From positions 1-64,000 of the forward strand of contig CAJNBW010000002.1 of the NCBI GenBank assembly GCA_905221105.1: 64,000 bases of DNA. The letters are read 5' to 3'. The position numbers were made by a program, and so were the translations under genes. Positions within the stretch are counted from its first letter, which is position 1. Every line of letters starts with the position of its first letter. The notes under the pieces were generated by a model that saw only the letters and a list, made by a program, of their open reading frames with translations, had not been told where the DNA came from and made no database searches. Of this stretch, positions 31,445 to 41,624 are shown in pieces. The stretch is from a bacterium (GTDB lineage Bacteria > Bacillota > Bacilli > Lactobacillales > Streptococcaceae).

Positions 31445-33668
31445 GAATTTCCCCATTCCCCTAATCTATCTGAGTTTTCTATTGCTCTGGCTTTATTACG
31501 CCATTTTCTCAGCATCATATATCGCACTGTTAGGCTTCGTTTTTCTGCTAGTTTGTCTCTTTATTCAATTTCCTTGGAAATCAGCAGGCAGTGTTCTAGT
31601 GATTTGTGGAATCTTTGGTTTCTGGTTTCTGTTTCAAAATTGGCAACAGAGTCAAGCTAGTCAAAACCTAGCGGATTCTGTTGAAAGAGTACGGATTCTG
31701 CCCGACACTATTAAGGTCAATGGTGACAGTCTATCCTTTCGTAGCAAGTCTGATGGACGCATTTTTCAAGTCTATTACAAGCTTCAGTCCGAGGAGGAGA
31801 AAGAAGCCTTTCAAGCCTTAACAGACCTTCATGAGATAGAACTAGAAGGAAAACTTTCGGAGCCAGAGGGACAGAGAAATTTTGGTGGATTTAACTATCA
31901 AGCCTATCTGAAAACTCAGGGAATTTATCAAACTCTCAATATTAAAAGAATCCAGTCACTTAAAAAGGTTATCAGTTGGGATATAGGAGAAAATCTATCC
32001 AGTTTACGTCGAAAGGCTGTAGTTTGGATCAAGACGCACTTTCCAGATCCTATGCGCAATTACATGACAGGGCTCTTGCTAGGACATTTGGATACGGACT
32101 TCGAGGAGATGAATGAGCTTTATTCTAGTCTAGGAATTATCCATCTTTTTGCCTTGTCAGGGATGCAGGTAGGCTTTTTCATGGATGGTTTTAAGAAACT
32201 TCTCTTTCGATTGGGCTTGACCCAAGAAAAGTTGAAATGGCTGACTTATCCCTTTTCTCTTATCTATGCAGGCCTGACTGGATTTTCAGCCTCGGTCATT
32301 CGCAGTCTTTTGCAAAAGTTACTAACTCAACATGGTGTTAAGGGCTTGGACAATTTTGCCTTGACAGTCCTTGTCCTCTTTATCGTCATGCCCAACTTTT
32401 TCTTGACAGCAGGAGGAGTCTTGTCCTGCGCCTATGCTTTTATCTTGACCATGACGAGCAAAGAAGGGGAGGGGCTCAAGGCTGTTGCTAGAGAAAGTCT
32501 AGTCATTTCCTTGGGAATATTGCCCATTTTATCCTTCTATTTTGCAGAATTTCAGCCTTGGTCTATCCTTTTGACCTTTGTCTTTTCCTTTCTGTTTGAC
32601 CTGGTCTTCTTACCGCTCTTGTCTATCTTATTTGCCCTTTCCTTTCTCTATCCAGTCACTCAACTTAATTTTATCTTTGAATGGTTGGAAAGCATTATTC
32701 GCTTGGTGTCCCAGCTGGCAAGCAGGCCACTGGTCTTTGGACAACCCAATGCATGGCTGTTGATACTACTGCTAATTTCTTTGGCTTTGGTCTATGATTT
32801 GAGGAAAAATATCAAAAGAGCAGCTGGATTCAGCTTACTTATTGTTAGTCTATTTTGCTTAACCAAGTATCCACTGGAAAATGAAATTACCATGCTGGAT
32901 GTGGGGCAAGGAGAAAGTATTTTCCTACGGGATGTAACTGGGAAAACCATTCTCATAGATGTAGGTGGCAAGGCAGAATCTGATAAGAAAATCGAAAAAT
33001 GGCAAGAAAAGGCGACGACCAGCAATGCCCAGCGAACATTGATACCCTATCTAAAAAGTCGAGGAGTAGCCAAGATTGACCAGCTAATTTTGACCAACAC
33101 GGACAAGGAACATGTTGGAGATTTGTTGGAGGTGACCAAGGCTTTTCATGTCGGAGAGATTTTAGTATCAAAAGGCAGTTTGAAACAGAAGGAATTTGTG
33201 ACAGAACTACAGGCGACTCAAACTAAAGTGCGTAGTGTGACAGTCGGAGAGAACTTGCCAATTTTTGGAAGTCAGTTAGAAGTCCTATCTCCAAGGAAAA
33301 TTGGAGATGGAGGGCATGAAGACTCCCTAGTTCTGTATGGAAAACTTTTGGATAAGCACTTTCTCTTCACAGGAAATTTGGAGGAGAAAGGAGAGAAGGA
33401 CATGCTGAAGCAATATCCTGACCTAGAGGTGGATGTTTTGAAAGCTGGTCAACATGGCTCTAAAAAATCATCAAGTTCAGCCTTTCTAGAAAAACTCAAA
33501 CCAGAGCTTACTCTTATCTCAGTTGGAAAGAGCAATCGAACGAAACTACCCCATCAGGAAACCTTGACCCGACTGGAGGGTATTAATAGCAAAGTTTATC
33601 GGACTGACCAGCATGGAGCTATACGCTTTAAAGGGTGGAATAGTTGGCGAATTGAAACGGTTCGATAA
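31428..33668 (+). CDS. comEC: ComEC/CelB DNA uptake channel
   Basis: Inner-membrane channel that takes up single-stranded DNA. 746 residues: N-terminal hydrophobic segments with an OB fold between them, the Competence domain (LSGMQVGFFMDG near residue 242), several more membrane spans, then a C-terminal metallo-beta-lactamase-like domain from about residue 485 (MLDVGQGESIFLRD). In that domain the usual HxDxDH is N557-T-D559-K-E561-H562, the usual TGD is TGN (N650) and the usual HHGS is Q675-HGS, so metal ligands look lost. It overlaps comEA by 17 nt. Confidence 0.94.
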   Translation: MLQWIKNFPIPLIYLSFLLLWLYYAIFSASYIALLGFVFLLVCLFIQFPWKSAGSVLVICGIFGFWFLFQNWQQSQASQNLADSVERVRILPDTIKVNGDSLSFRSKSDGRIFQVYYKLQSEEEKEAFQALTDLHEIELEGKLSEPEGQRNFGGFNYQAYLKTQGIYQTLNIKRIQSLKKVISWDIGENLSSLRRKAVVWIKTHFPDPMRNYMTGLLLGHLDTDFEEMNELYSSLGIIHLFALSGMQVGFFMDGFKKLLFRLGLTQEKLKWLTYPFSLIYAGLTGFSASVIRSLLQKLLTQHGVKGLDNFALTVLVLFIVMPNFFLTAGGVLSCAYAFILTMTSKEGEGLKAVARESLVISLGILPILSFYFAEFQPWSILLTFVFSFLFDLVFLPLLSILFALSFLYPVTQLNFIFEWLESIIRLVSQLASRPLVFGQPNAWLLILLLISLALVYDLRKNIKRAAGFSLLIVSLFCLTKYPLENEITMLDVGQGESIFLRDVTGKTILIDVGGKAESDKKIEKWQEKATTSNAQRTLIPYLKSRGVAKIDQLILTNTDKEHVGDLLEVTKAFHVGEILVSKGSLKQKEFVTELQATQTKVRSVTVGENLPIFGSQLEVLSPRKIGDGGHEDSLVLYGKLLDKHFLFTGNLEEKGEKDMLKQYPDLEVDVLKAGQHGSKKSSSSAFLEKLKPELTLISVGKSNRTKLPHQETLTRLEGINSKVYRTDQHGAIRFKGWNSWRIETVR

Positions 33669-33675
33669 AATGGAT

Positions 33676-33704
33676 AAAGTTTTTTGAAAAAATAACTTTT
33701 TATC
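33676..33704 (+). terminator. Possible terminator after comEC
   Basis: An AT-only hairpin (AAAGTT 33676-33681, AACTTT 33694-33699, inner T/A pairs) with a T run. Weak stem, but well placed. Confidence 0.5.
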
Positions 33705-33733
33705 TTGACAAGGACTAGAAAACTTGGTATCAT
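33705..33733 (+). promoter_or_regulatory. infC operon promoter
   Basis: TTGACA (33705-33710), 17 nt, TATCAT (33728-33733) with TG upstream: a strong sigma-A promoter opening the L20-type leader. Confidence 0.85.
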
Positions 33734-33739
33734 ATAAAA

Positions 33740-33880
33740 GTTGAGAAAAGCAGAAGTGAGAGCTTCTCGCCTTGTGACATCAAGTTGCCTGGCCCTACGG
33801 ATGAAAAGTTTCTAAGAAACGCTATCATAACGTGCGGGCTTGTATATTTACGAGTCCGCTATTGTTTTTCTCTAATAAAA
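33740..33880 (+). promoter_or_regulatory. L20-type leader with attenuator
   Basis: Long leader of infC-rpmI-rplT. It ends with a terminator-like hairpin, GCGGGCTTGTA (from 33834) pairing with TACGAGTCCGC (to 33860; several G-U pairs), then ATTGTTTTTCTC. The leader body, including GTTGCCTGGCCCTACGGATG, resembles the L20 leader of Firmicutes in which ribosomal protein L20 controls its own operon. Coordinates are approximate and folding was not computed. Confidence 0.7.
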
Positions 33881-33897
33881 CAAAAGAGGTGAAAACC

Positions 33898-34419
33898 ATA
33901 GCAAAGCAAGACTTATTCATCAATGATGAGATTCGTGTACGTGAAGTTCGCTTGATTGGTCTTGAAGGAGAACAGCTAGGCATCAAGCCACTCAGTGAAG
34001 CGCAAGCTTTGGCTGATAACGCTAATGTTGACCTAGTATTGATTCAACCCCAAGCCAAACCGCCTGTTGCAAAAATTATGGACTACGGTAAGTTCAAATT
34101 TGAGTACCAGAAGAAGCAAAAAGAACAACGTAAAAAACAAAGTGTTGTTACTGTGAAAGAAGTTCGTCTAAGTCCAACGATTGACAAGGGTGACTTTGAT
34201 ACAAAACTTCGCAATGCACGCAAATTCCTTGAAAAAGGAAATAAAGTTAAGGTATCTATTCGCTTTAAGGGTCGTATGATTACCCATAAAGAGATTGGTG
34301 CAAAAGTTTTAGCCGAGTTTGCTGAAGCAACTCAAGATATTGCCATCATCGAACAACGTGCTAAAATGGATGGACGTCAAATGTTCATGCAATTGGCGCC
34401 AGCGACTGACAAAAAATAA
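33898..34419 (+). CDS. infC: Translation initiation factor IF-3 (AUA start)
   Basis: IF-3 proofreads start codon selection. The frame extends upstream into the leader terminator, where no ribosome site exists. AGAGGTG at 33885-33891 lies 6 nt before an ATA at 33898 giving (M)[11 protein letters not shown], the family N-terminus, so AUA is the likely start. Rare starts (AUU in E. coli and others) are known for infC and let IF-3 limit its own synthesis. 173 residues, with the N domain ([15 protein letters not shown]), the basic linker and the C domain. rpmI follows by 32 nt. Confidence 0.9.
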
Positions 34420-34451
34420 TTGTCAGAAAGTTAAATAAAGGAGAAAAAATC

Positions 34452-34652
34452 ATGCCAAAACAAAAAACACACCGCGCATCAGCTAAACGTTTCAAACGTA
34501 CAGGTTCTGGTGGACTTAAACGTTTCCGTGCTTACACTTCTCACCGTTTCCACGGAAAAACTAAGAAACAACGTCGTCATCTTCGTAAAGCATCTATGGT
34601 GCATTCAGGAGATTACAAACGTATCAAAGCAATGCTTACTCGCTTGAAATAA
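34452..34652 (+). CDS. rpmI: 50S ribosomal protein L35
   Basis: 66-residue highly basic protein ([20 protein letters not shown]). AAAGGAG ribosome site. Part of infC-rpmI-rplT, whose expression would depend on the leader attenuator. Confidence 0.98.
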   Translation: MPKQKTHRASAKRFKRTGSGGLKRFRAYTSHRFHGKTKKQRRHLRKASMVHSGDYKRIKAMLTRLK

Positions 34653-34703
34653 TAGCTTGACTGTAAGTAGAGAATTCTAGGAAATATTTGGAGGAAATAA
34701 AAC

Positions 34704-35063
34704 ATGGCACGTGTTAAAGGTGGCGTTGTATCACGCAAACGTCGTAAACGTATTCTTAAATTAGCAAAAGGTTACTATGGAGCTAAACACATCTTGTTCC
34801 GTACTGCAAAAGAACAAGTAATGAACTCTTACTACTATGCATACCGTGACCGTCGTCAGAAAAAACGTGACTTCCGCAAATTGTGGATCACTCGTATCAA
34901 CGCGGCAGCTCGTATGAACGGACTTTCATACTCACAATTGATGCATGGATTGAAATTGGCTGAGATCGAAGTTAACCGTAAAATGCTTGCTGACTTGGCT
35001 GTTAACGATGCAGCAGCTTTCACAGCTCTTGCAGATGCAGCTAAAGCAAAACTTGGTAAATAA
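34704..35063 (+). CDS. rplT: 50S ribosomal protein L20
   Basis: 119 residues, starting [20 protein letters not shown], all of the family. L20 is needed for 50S assembly and in Firmicutes binds the infC leader to repress the operon; whether this leader binds it is an inference. GGAGG upstream. Followed by a terminator. Confidence 0.98.
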   Translation: MARVKGGVVSRKRRKRILKLAKGYYGAKHILFRTAKEQVMNSYYYAYRDRRQKKRDFRKLWITRINAAARMNGLSYSQLMHGLKLAEIEVNRKMLADLAVNDAAAFTALADAAKAKLGK

Positions 35064-35071
35064 TAATTGAT

Positions 35072-35102
35072 AAGACTGGAACAGGATTGTCCCAGTCTTT
35101 TT
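35072..35102 (+). terminator. rplT terminator
   Basis: AAGACTGG (35072-35079) pairs with CCAGTCTT (35092-35099), 12-nt loop, T tract after. Confidence 0.85.
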
Positions 35103-35121
35103 GAAAATAAAGGAGAAAAAT

Positions 35122-35502
35122 TTGGCTTCAAAAATGCTACACACTTGCTTGCGAGTAGAAAATCTTGAAAAATCGATCGCATTTTATCAAGATGCTTTTG
35201 GATTTAAAGAATTGCGTCGCAGAGATTTCCCAGATCATGCTTTCACGATTGTCTATTTAGGACTTGAAGGTGACGACTATGAGTTGGAGTTGACTTATAA
35301 CTACAATCACGGTCCTTATGTGGTGGGAGATGGGTTTGCTCATATCGCCCTCAGTACACCTGATCTTGAAGCTCTTCATCAAGAGCACAGTGCAAAAGGC
35401 TATGAAGTGACTCAGCCAAATGGTCTACCAGGAACTGCACCTAACTATTACTTTGTCAAAGACCCTGATGGCTACAAGGTTGAAGTCATTCGTGAAAAAT
35501 AA
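35122..35502 (+). CDS. gloA: Glyoxalase I family (VOC) protein, GloA-like
   Basis: 126-residue vicinal oxygen chelate protein: HTCLRVENLEKSIAFYQDAFGF, the ELELTYNYNHGPY stretch with a metal-binding Glu, GFAHIALSTPDLEAL and the final DPDGYKVEVI. These are typical of lactoylglutathione lyase, which turns the methylglyoxal hemithioacetal into the thioester. The TTG at 35122 is the start since AAAGGAGAAA precedes it; a TTG at 35101 lies in the rplT terminator. Streptococci lack much glutathione synthesis, so the thiol used is open. Confidence 0.82.
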   Translation: MASKMLHTCLRVENLEKSIAFYQDAFGFKELRRRDFPDHAFTIVYLGLEGDDYELELTYNYNHGPYVVGDGFAHIALSTPDLEALHQEHSAKGYEVTQPNGLPGTAPNYYFVKDPDGYKVEVIREK

Positions 35503-35511
35503 TCTCGTGAG

Positions 35512-35548
35512 GTCAAGTAGAATGTTCGTTTTCTACTTGACTTTTTTT
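35512..35548 (+). terminator. Terminator after gloA-like gene
   Basis: GTCAAGTAGAA (35512-35522) pairs with TTCTACTTGAC (35531-35541), then TTTTTTT. Its 3' end doubles as the -35 of the next promoter. Confidence 0.9.
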
Positions 35549-35565
35549 AGCTGAAAGAGTATACT
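35537..35565 (+). promoter_or_regulatory. pyrK-pyrDb promoter
   Basis: TTGACT (35537-35542) and TATACT (35560-35565) are 17 nt apart. The -35 lies in the 3' arm of the gloA terminator. Confidence 0.75.
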
Positions 35566-35574
35566 AGTAAAAAT

Positions 35575-35720
35575 TTAACCTTTAAGGGGAGTCCAGAGAG
35601 ACTCACAAGGTGTCAGATAAAAGAATAGTACAATTTTATAGAGGAGACTTTTTGAGTGTACTCTCTTGTCTTGTACGATTTTAACTGAGGCCTTGCACTA
35701 GCAAGGTCTTTTCTTTATAT
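35575..35720 (+). promoter_or_regulatory. PyrR-type pyr attenuator leader
   Basis: About 35588-35615 reads GGAGTCCAGAGAGACTCACAAGG, matching the PyrR-binding anti-antiterminator pattern of pyr leaders. Downstream, AGGCCTTGC (35688-35696) and GCAAGGTCT (35701-35709) form a terminator with TTTTCTTT after it. UMP/UTP-loaded PyrR would favour termination. The leader fits the pyrimidine genes downstream. Confidence 0.8.
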
Positions 35721-35750
35721 GGGCCCCTTAAAATTTAAGGAGGAAAAGTT

Positions 35751-37500
<1,750 letters not shown>

Positions 37501-37562
37501 ATTGCAATTAATCTGTTCTTGATTTTTTATCAGTTTGTAATGTTGATTATAGAGAATTTTGA

Positions 37563-37568
37563 TATAAT
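37563..37568 (+). promoter_or_regulatory. lytB -10 element
   Basis: TATAAT (37563-37568) with TGA before it, an extended -10; no proper -35 at the right distance. Supports the ATG at 37599 rather than 37572. Confidence 0.65.
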
Positions 37569-37598
37569 GAAATGAGTAAGAACAGAGGAAGTAAATTA

Positions 37599-39311
37599 AT
37601 GAAGAAATTGAAATTTATTTTTTTAGCCCTGCTATTTTTCTTAGCCAGACCAGAGAGTGCAATGGCTAGCGATGGCACTTGGCAAGGTAAACAGTATCTG
37701 AAAGCAGATGGTAGTCAAGCAGCTAATGAGTGGGTTTTTGATGCTCATTATCAATCTTGGTTTTATATCAAAGCAGATGCTAACTATGCTGAAAATGAAT
37801 GGCTAAAGCAAGGTGACGACTATTTTTACCTCAAATCTGGTGGCTATATGGCCAAGTCAGAATGGATAGAAGACAAGGGAGCCTTCTATTATCTTGACAA
37901 AAATGGAAAGATGAAAAGAAATGCTTGGGTAGGTGCTTCCTATGTTGGTGCAACAGGTGCCAAAGTAATAGAAGATTGGGTATATGATTCTCGATACGAT
38001 GCTTGGTTTTATATCAAAGCAGATGGAGAGCACGCAGAGAAAGAATGGCTCCAAATTAAAGGGAAGGACTATTATTTCAAATCCGGTGGTTATTTACTGA
38101 CAAGTCAGTGGATTGACCAAGCTTATGTGAATGCTAGTGGAGCTAAAGTACAGCAAGGTTGGCTTTTTGACAAACAATACCAATCTTGGTTTTATATCAA
38201 AGAAAATGGAAATCATGCTGATAAAGAATGGATTTTTGATAATGGTCACTATTATTATCTAAAATCCGGTGGCTATATGGCAGCAAATGAATGGATTTGG
38301 TATAAAGAGTCATGGTTTTACCTCAAATCTGATGGTAAAATGGCTGAGAAAGAGTGGGTCTACGATTCTAAAAGTCAAGCCTGGTACTACTTCAAATCCG
38401 GCGGTTACATGGCAAAAAACGAGACTATTGACGGTCATCAGCTTGGAAGCGACGGTAAATGGCTTGGAGAAAAAGCTACAAATGAAAATGCTGCTTATTA
38501 TCAAGTAGTACCTGTCACAGCAAATGTTTATGATGCAGATGGTGAAAAGCTCTCCTATATATCGCAAGGTAGTGTCGTCTGGCTTGATAAGGACAGAAAG
38601 AGTGATGACAAGCGCCTGGCTATTACTGTTTCTGGTTTGTCAGGCTATATGAAAACAGAAGATTTACAAGCACTAGATGCTAGTAAGGATTTTATCCCTT
38701 ATTATGAGAGTGATGGCCACCGTTTTTATCACTATGTGGCTCAGAATGCTAGTATCCCAGTAGCTTCTCATCTTTCTGATATGGAAGTAGGCAAGAAATA
38801 TTATTCGGCAGATGGCCTGCATTTTGATGGTTTTAAGCTTGAAAATCCCTTTCTTTTCAAAGATTTGACAGAGGCTACAAACTATAGTGCTGAAGACTTG
38901 GATAAGGTATTTAGTCTGCTAAATATTAATAATAGCCTCTTGGAGAACAAGGGAGCTACCTTTAAGGAAGCCGAAGAGCATTACCATATCAATGCCCTCT
39001 ATCTCCTTGCCCATAGTGCCTTAGAAAGTGACTGGGGAAGAAGTAAGATTGCCAAAGATAAGAATAATTTCTTTGGCATTACAGCCTATGATACGACACC
39101 ATACCTTTCAGCCAAGACATTTGATGATGTGGATAAGGGAATTTTAGGTGCAACGAAGTGGATTAAGGAAAATTATATCGATAGGGGCAGAACTTTCCTT
39201 GGAAACAAGGCTTCTGGTATGAATGTGGAATATGCCTCAGACCCTTATTGGGGCGAGAAAATTGCTAGTGTGATGATGAAAATCAATGAAAAACTAGGTG
39301 GCAAAGATTAG
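37599..39311 (+). CDS. lytB: LytB endo-beta-N-acetylglucosaminidase, choline-binding
   Basis: Cell-wall hydrolase that separates daughter cells. 570 residues from ATG 37599: signal peptide to about residue 24 (PESAMA|SDG), choline-binding repeats to about residue 290 (W..YYLKSGGYMA pattern), an SH3-like linker, and a C-terminal glucosaminidase domain with the catalytic Glu E476 in AHSALESDWG and NNFFGITAYD. Pneumococcal LytB, as I recall, is about 658 residues; the 88-residue shortfall would fit fewer choline-binding repeats, since the catalytic end keeps its spacing. Followed by a bidirectional terminator. Confidence 0.93.
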   Translation: MKKLKFIFLALLFFLARPESAMASDGTWQGKQYLKADGSQAANEWVFDAHYQSWFYIKADANYAENEWLKQGDDYFYLKSGGYMAKSEWIEDKGAFYYLDKNGKMKRNAWVGASYVGATGAKVIEDWVYDSRYDAWFYIKADGEHAEKEWLQIKGKDYYFKSGGYLLTSQWIDQAYVNASGAKVQQGWLFDKQYQSWFYIKENGNHADKEWIFDNGHYYYLKSGGYMAANEWIWYKESWFYLKSDGKMAEKEWVYDSKSQAWYYFKSGGYMAKNETIDGHQLGSDGKWLGEKATNENAAYYQVVPVTANVYDADGEKLSYISQGSVVWLDKDRKSDDKRLAITVSGLSGYMKTEDLQALDASKDFIPYYESDGHRFYHYVAQNASIPVASHLSDMEVGKKYYSADGLHFDGFKLENPFLFKDLTEATNYSAEDLDKVFSLLNINNSLLENKGATFKEAEEHYHINALYLLAHSALESDWGRSKIAKDKNNFFGITAYDTTPYLSAKTFDDVDKGILGATKWIKENYIDRGRTFLGNKASGMNVEYASDPYWGEKIASVMMKINEKLGGKD

Positions 39312-39343
39312 TCCTATAATTGGATATGATTTGAGTATAAGCT

Positions 39344-39380
39344 AAAAATCCTGATTTCAAGTTGAATCAGGATTTTTTCA
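39344..39380. terminator. Bidirectional terminator, lytB / pavA
   Basis: AAAAATCCTGATT (39344-39356) pairs with AATCAGGATTTTT (39365-39377), loop of 8 nt; the 3' arm overlaps the pavA stop. Confidence 0.9.
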
Positions 39381-41022
39381 TTGATGCAATTTTTTCGGGG
39401 TCTGGTGTGACACGGAGGGTCTTTTGTCCTGTGTAAGTAACAAAGCCTGGTTTTCCACCAGTTGGTTTGTTGAGTTTCTTGACTTCAATCATATCTACCT
39501 GAACCAGATTTGACAGGCGACCTTGAGAGAAGTAGGCGGCTAGCTCTGCTGCGTCTGTCTTGACTTCATCAGATGGGTCAAGATTGCCTGAGATGACAAC
39601 ATGGCTTCCAGGAATATCCTTGGCATGGAACCAAAGTTCCTCCTTGCGGGCCATTTTAAAGGTCAATTCCTCATTTTGCAGGTTGTTGCGTCCGACATAG
39701 ATGATGGTCTTGCCATCGCTGGCTAGATACTGTTCTGGTTTTTTGCGTTTCTGAATTTTCTCTCGTTGGCGTCTTCTAATGAAGCCTGTTTGAATCAATT
39801 CTTCACGGATTTCGGCTATTTCTTCTAGTCCAGCTTGGTTGAGGACGGTCTCGACACTTTCCAGATAGAGAATGGTTGCCTTGGTTTCCTCAATCAGATC
39901 AGTCAAGTATTTGACAGCTTCTTTGAGTTTCTGGTAACGTTTAAAATAGCGTTGGGCATTCTGGTTGGGAGTCAAGGCCTTATCAAGCGCAATCGTGATA
40001 GGTTGGTTAGTATAGTAGTTGTCTAGGATAACCTGGTCTTGGTCGTTAGGCACTTGATGAAGGAAAGTTGTCAGCAATTCTCCTTTTTGGCGAAATTCCT
40101 CCGCGTTGTCTGTCGCCAGTAATTCTTTTTCCTGTTTTTTGAGTTTGTGTCGGTTTTTCTGAAGTTCATTTTCAACACGACGAATCAGTTCACTGGCTTG
40201 CTGTTTGACGCGGTCGCGTTCTGCCTTGTCCTTATAGTAGGTATCCAACAAATCAGAAAGACTAGTAAAAGGCTCTCCTACTTGATTTGTAAAAGGAACT
40301 GGACTGAAGGAAGTCTCTGTCAAGCAGGGCTTGGTTTCTTGATCGAAAAAGTTTCGGAAAGTAGACAGTTTATCACTAACCAGAATGTTTTCCAATTCAT
40401 TTGCTGTATCGCGTCCCAGACCTTGAAAGAGACTTTGAAGATGTTTAGCTGTAGTTTCCTGTGTTTGCAGGATTTCAAAGAGTTTCTCGTCCTTGACCGT
40501 GAAAGGATTGAGCGCTTCCGTGCTTGGCGGAGCGATATAGGTCGATCCAGGCAACAAGGTGCGGTAGCTATTTTGTGAAAAGCCGACGTGTTTAATAACT
40601 TCAAGGATTTTATGACTACTTTTATCAACCAGTAGAATGTTACTGTGTTTACCCATAATCTCGATAATCAAGGTAGCCTGGATATGGTCTCCAATCTCAT
40701 TTTTATTGGAAACAGTAATTTCCACAATTCGGTCATTCTCAACCTGCTCAATCGACTCAATTAGGGCACCCTGCAAATACTTTCTCAAAACCATGATAAA
40801 GGTTGAAGGTTGGGCTGGATTTTCAAAAGTCGTTTGGGTCAGCTGAATGCGTCCAAAAACGGGATGGGCAGAGAGGAGCAGGCGATGGCTTTGGCGATTG
40901 CTGCGGATTTGCAAGACCAACTCTTGTTCAAAAGGTTGATTGATTTTCTGAATGCGACCGTTCACTAACTCTCTTCGCAATTCCTCAACCATGTGGTGTA
41001 AAAAAAATCCGTCAAATGACAT
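39367..41022 (-). CDS. pavA: PavA / RqcH-type (Rqc2, NFACT) protein
   Basis: 551 residues, the size of pneumococcal PavA, a fibronectin-binding virulence factor. The same protein family (NEMF/RqcH) adds alanine tails on stalled 50S complexes in Bacillus. Visible: NFACT-N start MSFDGFFLHHMVEELRRELV, the DR pair near NDRIVEITVS, a central coiled coil (about 275-420) and the C-terminal NFACT-R (WFHAKDIPGSHVVI). The start at 41022 follows AAGGAGAGAACG on the - strand; an ATG 27 nt further upstream has none. Divergent from ybeY. Confidence 0.95.
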   Translation of the reverse strand: MSFDGFFLHHMVEELRRELVNGRIQKINQPFEQELVLQIRSNRQSHRLLLSAHPVFGRIQLTQTTFENPAQPSTFIMVLRKYLQGALIESIEQVENDRIVEITVSNKNEIGDHIQATLIIEIMGKHSNILLVDKSSHKILEVIKHVGFSQNSYRTLLPGSTYIAPPSTEALNPFTVKDEKLFEILQTQETTAKHLQSLFQGLGRDTANELENILVSDKLSTFRNFFDQETKPCLTETSFSPVPFTNQVGEPFTSLSDLLDTYYKDKAERDRVKQQASELIRRVENELQKNRHKLKKQEKELLATDNAEEFRQKGELLTTFLHQVPNDQDQVILDNYYTNQPITIALDKALTPNQNAQRYFKRYQKLKEAVKYLTDLIEETKATILYLESVETVLNQAGLEEIAEIREELIQTGFIRRRQREKIQKRKKPEQYLASDGKTIIYVGRNNLQNEELTFKMARKEELWFHAKDIPGSHVVISGNLDPSDEVKTDAAELAAYFSQGRLSNLVQVDMIEVKKLNKPTGGKPGFVTYTGQKTLRVTPDPEKIASMKKS

Positions 41023-41091
41023 CGTTCTCTCCTTGTGATTGTATTCCATAGTATTATATCAAAAAGGTAGAATAAAATCATGGAAATGTGG

Positions 41092-41097
41092 TATAAT
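41092..41097 (+). promoter_or_regulatory. -10 of the ybeY-era operon promoter
   Basis: TATAAT (41092-41097) with TG upstream. On the - strand another TATAAT (ATTATA at 41053-41058 on +) serves pavA. Confidence 0.6.
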
Positions 41098-41126
41098 AAA
41101 GCCAAGTAAAGAGAAACGAGAAGCAC

Positions 41127-41624
41127 ATGTATATTGAAATGGTAGATGAAACTGGTCAAGTTTCAAAAGAAATGTTGCAACAAACTCAAGAAATTTTGGA
41201 ATTTGCAGCTCAAAAATTAGGCAAAGAAGACAAGGAGATGGCAGTCACCTTTGTGACCAACGAGCGTAGCCATGAACTCAATCTGGAGTACCGTGACACG
41301 GACCGTCCGACAGATGTCATCAGCCTTGAGTATAAACCAGAGTTGGAAATTGCCTTTGACGAAGAGGATTTGCTTGAAAATCCGGAATTGGCAGAGATGA
41401 TGTCTGAGTTTGATGCCTATATTGGAGAACTGTTCATCTCTATCGATAAGGCTCATGAGCAGGCTGAGGAATATGGTCACAGCTTTGAGCGTGAGATGGG
41501 CTTCTTGGCAGTACACGGCTTTTTACATATCAACGGCTATGATCACTACACTCCAGAAGAAGAAGCGGAGATGTTCGGTTTACAAGAAGAAATTTTGACA
41601 GCCTATGGACTCACAAGACAATAA
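41127..41624 (+). CDS. ybeY: YbeY, endoribonuclease for rRNA maturation
   Basis: Zinc-dependent endoribonuclease needed for 16S 3'-end processing. 165 residues with the zinc motif [11 protein letters not shown] (HxxxHxxxxxH) near residues 132-142. The ybeY-dgkA-era order is conserved in Firmicutes. The 3' end overlaps dgkA by 20 nt. Its own extended -10 promoter lies 30 nt upstream. Confidence 0.95.
   Translation: MYIEMVDETGQVSKEMLQQTQEILEFAAQKLGKEDKEMAVTFVTNERSHELNLEYRDTDRPTDVISLEYKPELEIAFDEEDLLENPELAEMMSEFDAYIGELFISIDKAHEQAEEYGHSFEREMGFLAVHGFLHINGYDHYTPEEEAEMFGLQEEILTAYGLTRQ

Noticed and set aside
33832-33897. N-terminal extension of IF-3 into the leader
   Set aside because: It overlaps the leader terminator and has no ribosome site.
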